A stretch of DNA of 64,000 nt from assembly GCA_963754235.1 (NCBI GenBank), contig CAVWFK010000046.1, positions 62,001 to 126,000 of the forward strand, written 5' to 3'. Positions within the stretch are counted from its first letter, which is position 1; every line of letters starts with the position of its first letter. A program made the translations under genes and the position numbers. Positions 26,653 through 35,726 of the stretch are shown here, piece by piece. Under the pieces are notes generated by a model. The model made no database searches. It had not been told where the DNA came from and saw only the letters and a list, made by a program, of their open reading frames with translations. Origin of the DNA: DATAYA01 sp963754235. Lineage in GTDB: Bacteria; Pseudomonadota; Alphaproteobacteria; Acetobacterales; Acetobacteraceae.

Positions 26653-27525
26653 TCAGAGCGTATTGACCGGGATTTTCAGATACCGCACGCCATTTTCCTC
26701 GGGCGGCGGCAACTCGCCTCCGCGCATGTTCACCTGCACCGCCGGGATCAGCAGCTTGGGCATCGCGAGTGTGGCGTCGCGCGCGGTGCGCATCGCCACG
26801 AACGCGTCCTCGTCGATGCCGTCACGGGCATGCACGTTGCCGGCGCGCTGTTCGGCGACCGTGCTCTCCCACGCGTGCTCGGTGCGACCCGGTGCGCAGT
26901 AGTCATGGCAGGTGAAGATGCGCGTCTCGGGTGGCAGATCGAGGATGCGGCGGATCGAGCGGTAGAGGGCGCGCGCATCGCCGCCGGGGAAGTCGGCGCG
27001 CGCGGTGCCGTAATCGGGCATGAACAGCGTATCGCCTACGAACGCCGCATCGCCGATCAGATAGGTGACGTCGGCCGAGGTGTGGCCGGGCGTGGCGATC
27101 ACGCGGCAATCGAGCGCGCCGATCGCGAAGTGCTCGCCATCGGCGAACAGCTGGTCGAACTGCCGCCCGTCGCGGCCGAAGGTTGCCTCGGCGTTGAACA
27201 GCGTGCCGAACCGCGCCTGCACGTCGCGGATCGCCTCGCCGATGCCGATGCGTCCGCCGAGCCGTGCGCGCAGCCAGGGCGCGGCCGAGAGATGGTCGGC
27301 ATGAACATGCGTCTCCAGCAGCCACACGACATGCAAGCCCCGCTCCGCCACCGCCTGCGCCACGCGCTCGGCCGAGGTGGTGGAGGTGTGGCCGGAAGCC
27401 GCGTCGAAATCGAGCACGCTGTCGATCACCGCCGCGTCTCGGCTGGCGGGGTCGGCGACGATGTAGGTCACGGTGCTGGTCGCGGGCTCGAAGAAGGCGG
27501 TGATGTCCGCACTCGCCCCGGGCAT
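26653..27525 (-). CDS. MBL-fold metallohydrolase, persulfide dioxygenase-like
   Basis: A 290-aa metallo-beta-lactamase-fold protein with the metal motif THVHADHLSA near residue 72, IATPGHTSADVTYLIGD, FVGDTLFMPDYGTARADFPGG and FTCHDYC. The pattern resembles glyoxalase-II-like enzymes of the ETHE1/Blh group that oxidise glutathione persulfide. ATG 27525 has AGGAGG about 8 bases upstream. It follows a glutathione reductase gene by 65 bases on the same strand, consistent with glutathione-linked chemistry. The exact substrate is inferred. Confidence 0.85.
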   Translation of the reverse strand: MPGASADITAFFEPATSTVTYIVADPASRDAAVIDSVLDFDAASGHTSTTSAERVAQAVAERGLHVVWLLETHVHADHLSAAPWLRARLGGRIGIGEAIRDVQARFGTLFNAEATFGRDGRQFDQLFADGEHFAIGALDCRVIATPGHTSADVTYLIGDAAFVGDTLFMPDYGTARADFPGGDARALYRSIRRILDLPPETRIFTCHDYCAPGRTEHAWESTVAEQRAGNVHARDGIDEDAFVAMRTARDATLAMPKLLIPAVQVNMRGGELPPPEENGVRYLKIPVNTL

Positions 27526-27590
27526 GACGAACGGTCCTCCTGCTGTTTTCCCGCAGTTTAGCGCAGTTCGCGTGCGTTTCCCAACAAGGA

Positions 27591-28976
27591 TCATTCCGCC
27601 GCCGCTGCCACGCCGACAGCGCGGGTGCGGGTGCGCAGCGTCACGAACTCCTCGGCGGCGGTGGGGTGGATGCCGATGGTGCGGTCGAACTGGCTCTTGG
27701 TGGCGCGCGCGGTGATCGCGACCGCCAGGCCCTGCACGATCTCGGGCGCCTCCTCGCCCAGCATGTGGGCGCCAAGCACGCGGTCGGTCGCCTGATCGAC
27801 GACCAGCTTCATCATCGTCTTGAGCGGGCGCCCGCTCATCGTGTGGCGCATCGGCGTGAAGCGGGTGAGATAGATATCGGTCGGCCCACGCGCCGCCGCC
27901 TGCGCCTCGGTCAGCCCCACGGTGCCGATCGGCGGGCTGGAAAACACCGCACTCGGCACCGCGGCGAACGACCACGACCGGCCGGGCGGCATCCCGAACA
28001 GCAGGTCGGCAAGCGTATGGCCCTCGGCGATCGCCACCGGCGTGAGATTGATCCGGTCGGTCACGTCGCCGATCGCGTGGATATGCCGCGCACTGGTGCG
28101 CCATTCGGCATCGATTGCAATCGCGCCGCGCTCGTTCACGCGCACGCCGGCGCGGTCCAACTCGAGTCCGCGCAGATTGGGCCTGCGGCCGAGGGCCAGG
28201 AACGCGAGATCCGTGGTGATCGCGCCGCCATCGTCGAGATGCACGACGCTCGTCTCGCCATGCTGCTCGATCCGGCGCGCGGTTCGTGCGGCGTGAAGCC
28301 GGATGCCCTGCGCAGTCATCGCCTCGGCCAGCGCCTCGCGCAGATCGTCGTCGAAACCACGCAGCGGGCGGGGCTGGCGAAAGATCAGATCAACCTCGGC
28401 GCCAAGGCCGGCGAAGATGCCGGCGAACTCCACCGCGATGTAGCCCGAGCCCATGATCGCGATGCGCCGTGGCATCGCCGGCAGGTGGAAGATGTCGTCG
28501 GACAGCGCAGCGTGCTGGGCACCGGGCAGGTCGTGCCGGTGCGGATGGCCGCCGGTCGCGATCACGATGCGCTCGGCGGTGACGCGCCTGCCGCCGACGT
28601 CGAGCGTGTGCGGATCAAGGAAGCGGGCGTGCGCCTCGAACAATTCGACGCCGGCGCCGGACAGCAGCTTGACGTAGATGCCGTTCAGCCGCGCGATCTC
28701 GGCATCCTTGGTCGCGATGAAACCGGCCCAATCATGCGTCCCGCGCTCGGCGTGCCAGCCGAAGCCGCGCGCATCCTCGGCGGCGGGGCCGTAGCCGGCG
28801 GCGAGCACCATCAGCTTCTTCGGCACGCAGCCGACATTGACGCAGGTGCCGCCCCAGAACCGCTCCTCCGCAATGCCGACGCGGGCGCCATGGCCGGCGG
28901 CGATGCGCGCGCAGCGCACGCCGCCCGAGCCGCCGCCAATCACGAACAGGTCGAAGTCGAAGCGGCGTTCGCTCAC
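27591..28976 (-). CDS. gor: Glutathione-disulfide reductase
   Basis: FAD- and NADPH-dependent enzyme restoring reduced glutathione. The 461-aa product has the FAD loop VIGGGSGGVRCARIAAGHG and the redox disulfide GGTCVNVGCVPKK near residues 42-54. The second Rossmann loop IMGSGYIAVEFAGIFAGLG, the FAD-binding IGDVTDRINLTPVAI and the C-terminal GIHPTAAEEF complete the pattern, which fits glutathione reductase better than lipoamide dehydrogenase. The ATG overlaps the upstream dehydrogenase stop by 4 bases. The transcription order is SSADH, gor, MBL hydrolase. Confidence 0.94.
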   Translation of the reverse strand: MSERRFDFDLFVIGGGSGGVRCARIAAGHGARVGIAEERFWGGTCVNVGCVPKKLMVLAAGYGPAAEDARGFGWHAERGTHDWAGFIATKDAEIARLNGIYVKLLSGAGVELFEAHARFLDPHTLDVGGRRVTAERIVIATGGHPHRHDLPGAQHAALSDDIFHLPAMPRRIAIMGSGYIAVEFAGIFAGLGAEVDLIFRQPRPLRGFDDDLREALAEAMTAQGIRLHAARTARRIEQHGETSVVHLDDGGAITTDLAFLALGRRPNLRGLELDRAGVRVNERGAIAIDAEWRTSARHIHAIGDVTDRINLTPVAIAEGHTLADLLFGMPPGRSWSFAAVPSAVFSSPPIGTVGLTEAQAAARGPTDIYLTRFTPMRHTMSGRPLKTMMKLVVDQATDRVLGAHMLGEEAPEIVQGLAVAITARATKSQFDRTIGIHPTAAEEFVTLRTRTRAVGVAAAAE

Positions 28977-30452
28977 GTACCGATGCCGCCGATCGCGAGA
29001 TACTTCACCTCCAGATATTCCTCGATGCCGTATTTCGAGCCTTCGCGCCCCAGGCCCGAGTGCTTCATGCCGCCGAACGGCGCGATGGCCGTCGAGATCA
29101 CGCCTTCGTTGATGCCGATCAGCCCGTATTCCAGCGCCTCGCCGACGCGGAACGCGCGGCCGAGGTCGCGCGTGTAGAAATAGGCGGCGAGGCCGAACGG
29201 CGTGTCGTTCGCCATCTCGATCGCCTCGGCTTCGGTTGTGAAACGGAACAGCGGCGCCACCGGGCCAAAGGTCTCGTCGCGGAAGATCTCGGCACCGCGC
29301 GGCACGTTACTCAGGATGGTCGGCTCGAAGAAATTGCCGCCGAGCGCATGGCGATGGCCGCCGGTGACGACCCTCGCACCCCGATGCAGCGCATCGGCGA
29401 TATGCTCCTCGACCTTCTTGACCGCATCGGCGTTGATCAGCGGCCCCTGCACGACGCCCAGAATCCATGCCGTTGCCGACCTTCATCTTCTCGACCGTCT
29501 CGCGCAACTTCGCGCTGAACGCGTCATAGATGCCGCTTTGCACCAGGATGCGGTTGGCGCACACGCAAGTTTGGCCGGTGTTGCGGTACTTGCACGCCAT
29601 TGCGCCCGCGATCGCGGCGTCGAGATCGGCATCGTCGAACACGATGAACGGCGCATTTCCGCCCAGCTCCATGCTGGTCTTCTTGATCGTGGGCGCGCAT
29701 TGCGCGAGCAGCTTGGCACCGACCTCGGTGCTGCCGGTGAATGAGAGCTTCCGCACGAGCGGGTTCGACGTCAGCTCGCCGCCGGTCTCGCCGGAGGGGC
29801 CGGTGATGATGTTGCACACGCCTGCCGGCATCCCGGCGCGCTCCGCCAGCACCGCGATGGCAAGCGCCGAGAACGGCGTCTGGCTGGCCGGGCGGATCAC
29901 GCCGGTGCAACCGACCGCCCAGCCGGGGCCAGCCTTGCGGGTGATCATCGCGGCGGGGAAGTTCCACGGCGTGATCGCGGCGAACACGCCCACCGGCTCC
30001 TTCTGCACGATGATGCGCCGGCCTTTTGCGTTCTGCGGGATGGTGTCGCCATAGACGCGGCGGCCTTCCTCGGCGAACCACTCGATGAAGCTGGCGGCAT
30101 AGGTGATCTCGCCGCGGCTCTCGGTGAGCGGCTTGCCCTGCTCGGCGGTCATGATGATCGCGAGGTCCTCGGCGTTGGCGAGCATCAGATCGTTCAGCTT
30201 GCGCAGGATCGCGGCGCGCTCGTGCGCGAGCCTCGCGCGCCAGGCGGGGAAGGCGCGGTGGGCGGCCTCGATCGCGCGGCGGGTCTCTGCGGCGCCCAAG
30301 GCGGGCACCTCGCCGATCACGTCGCCGGTTGCGGGATTGCGCACGGGCGTGGTGCGGCCGCTATCGGCCTCCACCCACTTGCCGTCGATGTGGTTGACCT
30401 GCCGGAACAGGCTCGGGTCCTTCAGCGGCAGCGGGGCGACGGGGTTGAGCAT
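28973..30452 (-). pseudogene. gabD: Succinate-semialdehyde dehydrogenase, broken by one-base insertion
   Basis: NAD(P)-dependent aldehyde dehydrogenase oxidising succinate semialdehyde to succinate. From ATG 30452 (GGGAGGA upstream) the frame covers the active-site Glu (MELGGNAPFIVF) and Cys (NTGQTCVCANRI) and then leaves frame after VEKMKVGNGMDSG. The remainder (QGPLINADAVKKVEEHI, FGPVAPLFRF, FGGMKHSGLGREG) continues in another frame to 28973. Removing one C from the CCC at 29457-29459 rejoins the two parts into a normal 492-aa enzyme. The lesion is in a short homopolymer, so a sequencing error is likely. The gene overlaps gor by 4 bases. Confidence 0.9.
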
Positions 30453-30582
30453 GGCGATCCTCCCGGTTGGCTGCCCGGAAGATAGGCGGCGGGGGCCGGC
30501 GTGTCAGGGGCGGGTATCGGAAGCGGGTTGCCGGCAAGGACCGCCACGCTATCTTGATCGCAGATCGACGCAGGAGGTGCCG

Positions 30583-30858
30583 GTGGGTCAGCTTCTGATC
30601 CGAAATGTCGAGGACGAGATGAAGGCCCGGCTGAAGCGGCAGGCGGCGCGGCACGGCCGCAGCATGGAGGAGGAGGCGCGCGACATCCTGCGCGACGGGC
30701 TGAAAGGCGACGAGCAGCCGGAAGGAGCGGACGAGGAGCAGCCGGAAGGAGGGCTCGGGACCGAGATTGCCGAGATGTTTCGCGGCATCGGTCTGCGCGA
30801 GGGTGAGGAAATTCCGGAACTGCGCGGAACGATCGTGCCGGCCACCTTTGACGAGTGA
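30583..30858 (+). CDS. FitA-like ribbon-helix-helix antitoxin
   Basis: A 91-aa protein starting at GTG 30583 with AGGAGG 5 bases upstream. The first 40 residues (QLLIRNVEDEMKARLKRQAA, then HGRSMEEEARDIL) form a ribbon-helix-helix domain typical of FitA/VapB antitoxins. The C-terminal part is acidic and contains a repeated EQPEG (DEQPEGADEEQPEGG), followed by EIAEMFRGIGL, the segment that in FitA family members wraps the toxin. It overlaps the toxin gene by 4 bases, and the complex probably represses its own promoter at 30453-30582. Confidence 0.85.
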   Translation: MGQLLIRNVEDEMKARLKRQAARHGRSMEEEARDILRDGLKGDEQPEGADEEQPEGGLGTEIAEMFRGIGLREGEEIPELRGTIVPATFDE

Positions 30859-31277
30859 TCCTTCTCGACACCAATGTGATCTCCGCGCTCATGCACGAGC
30901 GCGTCGTCGAGGTCGTCGCCGCGTGGCTGGACCGGCAGCCCCGACCGTTGGTCTGGACCACCAGCGTGACCATCATGGAGGTGCGGCTCGGCCTCGCAAT
31001 CATGCCGGACGGGCGCCGGAGAGAGGCACGGCTGCGCAGCTTCGAGCGTCTGCTCCTGGAAAAGCTGGAGGGGCGTATCGCAAGCTTCGACGCGCTCGCC
31101 GCCGAGCAAGCCGCGACCCTGATGGCCGCGCGCCGCCGGCTCGGACAGACCCGCGAGTTGCGCGACACCATGATCGCCGGCATTGCCGTCTCCCCGCGCG
31201 CCACGCTCGCGCCCCGCAACCTCCGCCATTTCGACGACCTGCCGACCCCGGTCGTGGACCCCTGGGCGGCCCCGTGA
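30855..31277 (+). CDS. FitB-like PIN-domain toxin (ribonuclease)
   Basis: A 140-aa PIN-domain protein starting at GTG 30855, overlapping the antitoxin stop. The acidic active-site residues are visible: D5 (MILLDTNVIS), E42 (TIMEVRLG), D104 (RELRDTMIAG) and the terminal RNLRHFDD at 121-128. Such toxins cleave RNA when released from the antitoxin. The pair lies between gabD and the trp operon, with no mobile element around it. The target is unknown. Confidence 0.88.
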   Translation: MILLDTNVISALMHERVVEVVAAWLDRQPRPLVWTTSVTIMEVRLGLAIMPDGRRREARLRSFERLLLEKLEGRIASFDALAAEQAATLMAARRRLGQTRELRDTMIAGIAVSPRATLAPRNLRHFDDLPTPVVDPWAAP

Positions 31278-31327
31278 CCCCACCCCTGGCCTGCGCTAAG
31301 ACGCCTGCCTGACCGGAGGCGCCGAAT

Positions 31328-32557
31328 TTGAACCAGATCCGCACCCAAGCCGGGGCCAACAGCCTGCGAAACGGCCCGGACGGGCGCGGCCGCTTCGGCG
31401 AGTACGGCGGCCGCTTCGTCGCCGAGACGCTGATGCCGCTGATCCTGGCGGTCGAGCAGGCCTACGAGGTGGCCCGCCGTGACCCTGCCTTCCGCAGCGA
31501 GCTCGACGCCTACCTGAAAAACTACGTCGGTCGCCCGAGCCCGCTCTGGTTCGCCGAACGCCTGACCCGTGCCCTCGGCGGCGCCAAGATCTACTTCAAG
31601 CGCGACGAGCTGAACCACACTGGCAGCCACAAGATCAATAATTGCATGGGGCAGATCCTGCTCGCGCGGCGGATGGGCAAGACGCGGATCATCGCGGAAA
31701 CCGGCGCCGGTCAGCACGGGGTCGCGACCGCCACCGTCTGCGCGCTGTTCGGCCTGCCCTGCACGATCTACATGGGTACCACCGACATCGAGCGGCAGAA
31801 GCCCAACGTGTTCCGCATGAAGCTGCTGGGTGCCGAGGTGAAGCCCGTCAGCTCGGGCGCCGCGACGCTCAAGGATGCGATGAACGAGGCGTTGCGCGAC
31901 TGGGTCGCGAATGTGCGCGACACCTATTACCTGATCGGCACCGTCGCCGGCCCGCATCCCTATCCCGCGATGGTGCGCGACTTCCAGAGCGTCATCGGCA
32001 ATGAGGCGCGCGCACAACTGCACGAGTCGGAAGGCAAGCTGCCGGATGTGTGCGTGGCCGCGATCGGCGGAGGGTCGAACGCGATGGGGCTGTTCCATCC
32101 GTTCCTGGACGATCCCTCGGTGCGGCTGATCGGGGTCGAGGCGGCCGGCCGCGGGCTCGAGAGCGGCGCCCACGCCGCCAGCCTCTCCGGCGGCCGGCCC
32201 GGCGTGCTGCACGGCAACCGCACCTATCTGCTGCAGGATGAGGACGGCCAGATCCTCGAGGCGCACAGCATCAGCGCCGGCCTCGACTATCCCGGCATCG
32301 GGCCGGAACATGCCTGGCTGCATGACATCGGCCGCGTCGAATACGCGGCCGCCACCGACACCGAGGCGCTGGCGGCGTTCCAGCTCTGCACCCGCACCGA
32401 GGGCATCATCCCCGCTCTGGAGCCGGCGCACGCGCTCGCCCACGTGCAGAAGATCGCGCCGGCAATGGACGCGGACGCGATCGTGCTGATGAATTTGTGC
32501 GGTCGCGGTGACAAGGACATCTTCGCCGTCGCCGCCCATCTGGGCGTGGCACTGTGA
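31328..32557 (+). CDS. trpB: Tryptophan synthase beta subunit
   Basis: PLP enzyme condensing indole with serine. The 409-aa product starts at a TTG codon (31328), with GGAGG 8 bases upstream, and no in-frame ATG precedes GRFGEYGGRFVAETLMP. KRDELNHTGSHKINN holds the PLP lysine, GAGQHGVATATVCALFG and GGGSNAMG follow. It starts a tightly overlapping cluster trpB-trpA-accD-folC. trpF, often located upstream, is not here; the FitAB pair occupies that place. Confidence 0.96.
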   Translation: MNQIRTQAGANSLRNGPDGRGRFGEYGGRFVAETLMPLILAVEQAYEVARRDPAFRSELDAYLKNYVGRPSPLWFAERLTRALGGAKIYFKRDELNHTGSHKINNCMGQILLARRMGKTRIIAETGAGQHGVATATVCALFGLPCTIYMGTTDIERQKPNVFRMKLLGAEVKPVSSGAATLKDAMNEALRDWVANVRDTYYLIGTVAGPHPYPAMVRDFQSVIGNEARAQLHESEGKLPDVCVAAIGGGSNAMGLFHPFLDDPSVRLIGVEAAGRGLESGAHAASLSGGRPGVLHGNRTYLLQDEDGQILEAHSISAGLDYPGIGPEHAWLHDIGRVEYAAATDTEALAAFQLCTRTEGIIPALEPAHALAHVQKIAPAMDADAIVLMNLCGRGDKDIFAVAAHLGVAL

Positions 32558-33384
32558 GCCGGATCGCGGTCCGCTTCGCGGCGCTGCGACGTGGGGGGCG
32601 GGGCGCATTGATGCCGTTTGTCGAGGCCTTCGACCCCGATCGTGCGACCAGCCTCGCACTGCTGCGCGGGATGCCCGCGGCGGGTGCCGACCTGGTCGAG
32701 ATCGGGATGCCGTTCACCGACCCGATGGCGGACGGTCCGATCATTCAGGCCGCCGGCAAGCGCGCGCTGGCCGCCGGCGCCAAGCTCGCGGGCGTGCTGG
32801 CGATGGTGCGCGAGTTCCGCTCGGCGGACGATGCGACGCCGGTGATCCTGATGGGCTATCTCAATCCGATCGCGAGCTACGGCCCGGCGCGCTTCTGCGC
32901 CGACGCCGCGACGGCGGGCGTGGACGGGCTGATCGTCGTCGATCTGCCGAGCGAGGAGGCGGATTTGCTTGTCCCCCACGCGGCGGCCCATGCGATCGAC
33001 GTCATCCGGCTTGTCGCTCCCACGACGGACGATGCCCGCCTGCCGCGTGTGCTCGAAGGAAGCTCGGGCTTCGTCTATTACGTCAGCATCACTGGCATCA
33101 CCGGCACCCGCACCGCCACCGCGGCCGAGCTGGCGAGCGAAATTCCCCGCGTGCGGCGCTTCACCGACCTGCCGATCGCGGTCGGCTTCGGCGTGCGCAC
33201 GCCCGCGCAGGCGGCCGAAATCGCGCGCATCGCCGACGGCGCGGTGGTCGCCTCGGCGCTGATCGAGACTTTGTCCAGGCATCTAGACCCCGCGGGCCGG
33301 GCGGCGCCCGATGCCGTCGAGATCGTGCTCGACGAGGTACGGGCGCTCGCTGCGGGCGTGCGCGGTGCGAGGATGGCGGCATGA
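32554..33384 (+). CDS. trpA: Tryptophan synthase alpha subunit
   Basis: Cleaves indole-3-glycerol phosphate to indole. The 276-aa product begins at GTG 32554, overlapping the trpB stop. VEIGMPFTDPMADGPIIQ carries the catalytic Glu and Asp, VDLPSEEADLLVPHA follows, and YYVSITGITGTR and VGFGVRTPAQA form the phosphate-binding loops. The C-terminus overlaps accD by 4 bases. Confidence 0.96.
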   Translation: MSRIAVRFAALRRGGRGALMPFVEAFDPDRATSLALLRGMPAAGADLVEIGMPFTDPMADGPIIQAAGKRALAAGAKLAGVLAMVREFRSADDATPVILMGYLNPIASYGPARFCADAATAGVDGLIVVDLPSEEADLLVPHAAAHAIDVIRLVAPTTDDARLPRVLEGSSGFVYYVSITGITGTRTATAAELASEIPRVRRFTDLPIAVGFGVRTPAQAAEIARIADGAVVASALIETLSRHLDPAGRAAPDAVEIVLDEVRALAAGVRGARMAA

Positions 33385-34253
33385 GCTGGCTTACCGAATA
33401 CGTCCGCCCGAAGATCCGCACGCTGCTCGGCCGGCGGGACGTGCCGGAGAATCTCTGGCACCAATGCCCCGCCTGCGAGCAAATGATCTTCCAGCGCGAC
33501 CTCGAGAAGAACCTCAAGGTTTGCCCGCATTGCGGCCACCACATGCGCGCAACTGCCACCGAGCGGCTCGGCTGGACCTTGGACGAGGGAAGCTGGACCC
33601 GCATCGAGTTGCCTCGCGTGCCGGCGGACCCGCTGCGCTTCCGCGATACCAAGCGCTACGCCGACCGGCTGCGCGAGGCGCGCGACAAGACCGGCATGGA
33701 GGACGCGATCGCGGTCGCGCACGGCAGCATCGGCGGCCACAAGGCGGTGGTCGCGGCGATGGATTTCGACTTCATCGGCGGCTCGATGGGGGCGGCCGTC
33801 GGCGAGGGCATCGTCGCCGCGGCGAAGCTCGCCGTGCTGCAGGACGCGGCGCTGGTGGTGTTCACCGCCACCGGTGGGGCGCGAATGCAGGAGGGCGCGG
33901 TCAGCCTGATGCAGATGCCGCGCACCGTGATCGCGACCCGGCTGGTCAAGGAAGCCGGGCTGCCGTTCATCGTCGTGATGTGCGACCCCACCACCGGCGG
34001 TGTCACCGCGAGCTTCGTCATGCTCGGCGACATCCACATCGCCGAGCCGGGGGCGATGATCGGTTTCGCCGGCGGGCGCGTGATCGAGCAGACCGTGCGC
34101 GAGAAGCTGCCCGAAGGCTTCCAGCGCGCCGAATACCTGCTCGAACACGGGATGCTCGACATGGTCGTCAAGCGCACCGAGCTGCGCGAGAGGCTCGCCC
34201 GTGTGATCGACCTGCTGCGTGTGAAACTGCAGGAGCCGGCGCAAGCCGCCTGA
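33381..34253 (+). CDS. accD: Acetyl-CoA carboxylase carboxyltransferase subunit beta
   Basis: Transfers carboxyl from carboxybiotin to acetyl-CoA together with AccA. The 290-aa protein has a zinc ribbon (C29, C32, C48, C51) and the carboxyltransferase core, with MDFDFIGGSMGAAVGEGI, TATGGARMQEGAVSLMQM and TTGGVTASFVMLGDIHIAEPGA. ATG 33381 overlaps trpA. The larger open frame starting at 32508 only shadows trpA upstream. Confidence 0.97.
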   Translation: MSWLTEYVRPKIRTLLGRRDVPENLWHQCPACEQMIFQRDLEKNLKVCPHCGHHMRATATERLGWTLDEGSWTRIELPRVPADPLRFRDTKRYADRLREARDKTGMEDAIAVAHGSIGGHKAVVAAMDFDFIGGSMGAAVGEGIVAAAKLAVLQDAALVVFTATGGARMQEGAVSLMQMPRTVIATRLVKEAGLPFIVVMCDPTTGGVTASFVMLGDIHIAEPGAMIGFAGGRVIEQTVREKLPEGFQRAEYLLEHGMLDMVVKRTELRERLARVIDLLRVKLQEPAQAA

Positions 34254-34260
34254 CGCTGCC

Positions 34261-35550
34261 GTGAGCGGAGCAAGCGGGAGCGAAGCGGGGCGTGCGGAGG
34301 CGATCATCGCGCGGCTGCACGGGCTGCACCCGACGCTGATCGATCTCAGCCTCGGCCGGCTGGAGGTGCTGCTGGAGAAGATGGGCCATCCCGAGCGGCG
34401 CCTGCCGCCGGTGATCCATGTCGCCGGCACCAACGGCAAGGGCAGCACCTGCGCCTTCCTGCGCGCGATCGGCGAGGCGGCGGGCTGGCGCGTGCACGTC
34501 TATACCTCGCCGCATCTGGTGCACTTCAGCGAGCGCATCCGCGTCGCCGGCACGATCGTCCCCGACGCCGCGTTGGAGGACGCGCTGGAGGCGGTTGAGC
34601 GGATCAACGCCGGCGCGCCGATCACGGTGTTCGAGGTCATCACCGCGGTCGCGCTCAAGCTGTTCGCCGAGGTCCCGGCCGAACTCTGCGTACTGGAAGT
34701 GGGCCTCGGCGGGCGGTTCGACGCGACCAACGTGATCGCGCGGCCGGTGGCCTGCGCGATCGCGCCGGTATCGATCGATCATCGCGAGATGCTGGGCGAG
34801 ACGCTGGCGGAAATCGCGTTCGAGAAGGCGGGAATCATCAAGCCGGGAGTCCCGGTCGCGGTCGCGGCGCAGCCGGGCGAGGCGGCCGTGGTGATCGGCG
34901 CGCGTGCGGCGGAGCTGGGTGCGAGGCTGTTCGCTCAAGCGCGGGATTGGCACGCAGAGGTGCAGCCCGGCGGCTGGCGCTATACGGATGCGTCCGGGGC
35001 GCTCGATTTGCCGTCCCCTTCACTCCCGGGAGCGCATCAGATCGGCAATGCGGCGCTCGCGGTCGCGACACTCCGCGCGTCCCGCCTGCACATTCCCGCA
35101 TCCGCGTTCGCCGGCGTCGCCCGCGCGGAGTGGCCGGCGCGGCTGCAACGTCTGACCGGCCGCCTCGCGGCGCGGCTGCCGGCGCAGTGGGAGCTATGGC
35201 TGGATGGCGGCCACAACGCCGGGGCGGGCGAGGCATTGGGGCGGCATGTCGCACTCTGGGCGGACCGGCCTCTGCACCTGATCGTGGGGATGAAGCAGAC
35301 CAAGGACGCGGGGGCTTTCCTGGCGCCCTTGCTGCCGCACGCGGCGACGGTGTGGGCGGTCGCCGAGCCGGGCCAGTACCTCGCGCAGCCGATCGCGGCG
35401 ATCATCGCCGCATCGGGCGGCGCGGCGCGCGAAGGCCCGACGGTGGAGGCGGCGCTCGACGCGCTGCCGAAATCCGGCCAACCCGCGCGCGTGCTGATCT
35501 GCGGCAGCCTCTATCTCGCGGGCGAGGTGCTGAAGCGGGACGGCGCGTAA
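34261..35550 (+). CDS. folC: Bifunctional dihydrofolate synthase / folylpolyglutamate synthase
   Basis: Adds glutamate to dihydropteroate and folates. The 429-aa product starts at GTG 34261, seven bases after accD. The P-loop HVAGTNGKGSTCAFLRA is near residue 57. SPHLVHFSERIRVAG, LEVGLGGRFDATNV and DGGHNAGAGEALGRHV complete the Mur-ligase-like fold. It is the last gene of the trpBA-accD-folC cluster; accD-folC adjacency is common in proteobacteria. A dense block of inverted repeats follows its stop codon. Confidence 0.95.
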   Translation: MSGASGSEAGRAEAIIARLHGLHPTLIDLSLGRLEVLLEKMGHPERRLPPVIHVAGTNGKGSTCAFLRAIGEAAGWRVHVYTSPHLVHFSERIRVAGTIVPDAALEDALEAVERINAGAPITVFEVITAVALKLFAEVPAELCVLEVGLGGRFDATNVIARPVACAIAPVSIDHREMLGETLAEIAFEKAGIIKPGVPVAVAAQPGEAAVVIGARAAELGARLFAQARDWHAEVQPGGWRYTDASGALDLPSPSLPGAHQIGNAALAVATLRASRLHIPASAFAGVARAEWPARLQRLTGRLAARLPAQWELWLDGGHNAGAGEALGRHVALWADRPLHLIVGMKQTKDAGAFLAPLLPHAATVWAVAEPGQYLAQPIAAIIAASGGAAREGPTVEAALDALPKSGQPARVLICGSLYLAGEVLKRDGA

Positions 35551-35557
35551 GGAAGAA

Positions 35558-35726
35558 AGGCCGGGCTCTGCCCGGACCCGCCAAAGGGCACAGCCCTTTG
35601 GAAACCCATCCTGAAGTGAATGGATTCTCAAGGCTGTGCCTTAGCGGGTCCAGGGCGGAGCGTGCCAAGGTTCCAATTGGGCGTCTTCGGCCAATTGGAA
35701 TGCCCTCGGAGGGACAGCCCTGGGCT
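35558..35726. repeat. Composite inverted-repeat block after folC
   Basis: No gene is present. An imperfect long inverted repeat pairs GGACCCGCCAAAGGGCACAG (35578-35597) with CTGTGCCTTAGCGGGTCC (35634-35651). Inside and beside it are shorter palindromes (GGGCTCTGCCC, AAAGGGCACAGCCCTTT). A perfect TTCCAATTGG / CCAATTGGAA hairpin follows at 35671-35700. The wording GGGCTCTGCCC-GGACCCGCCAAAGGG resembles a repeat I associate with Acetobacteraceae intergenic regions. It probably also ends the folC transcript. Confidence 0.65.
35671..35700. terminator. Perfect 10-bp hairpin downstream of folC
   Basis: TTCCAATTGG, a ten-base loop GCGTCTTCGG, then the exact complement CCAATTGGAA. It lies between folC and the convergent SnoaL-like pseudogene. 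No T-run follows, so a termination role is only likely from position. Confidence 0.5.

Noticed and set aside
30422..32659. 745-aa open frame on the minus strand
   Set aside because: It is antisense to the FitAB pair and trpB; no recognisable protein features.
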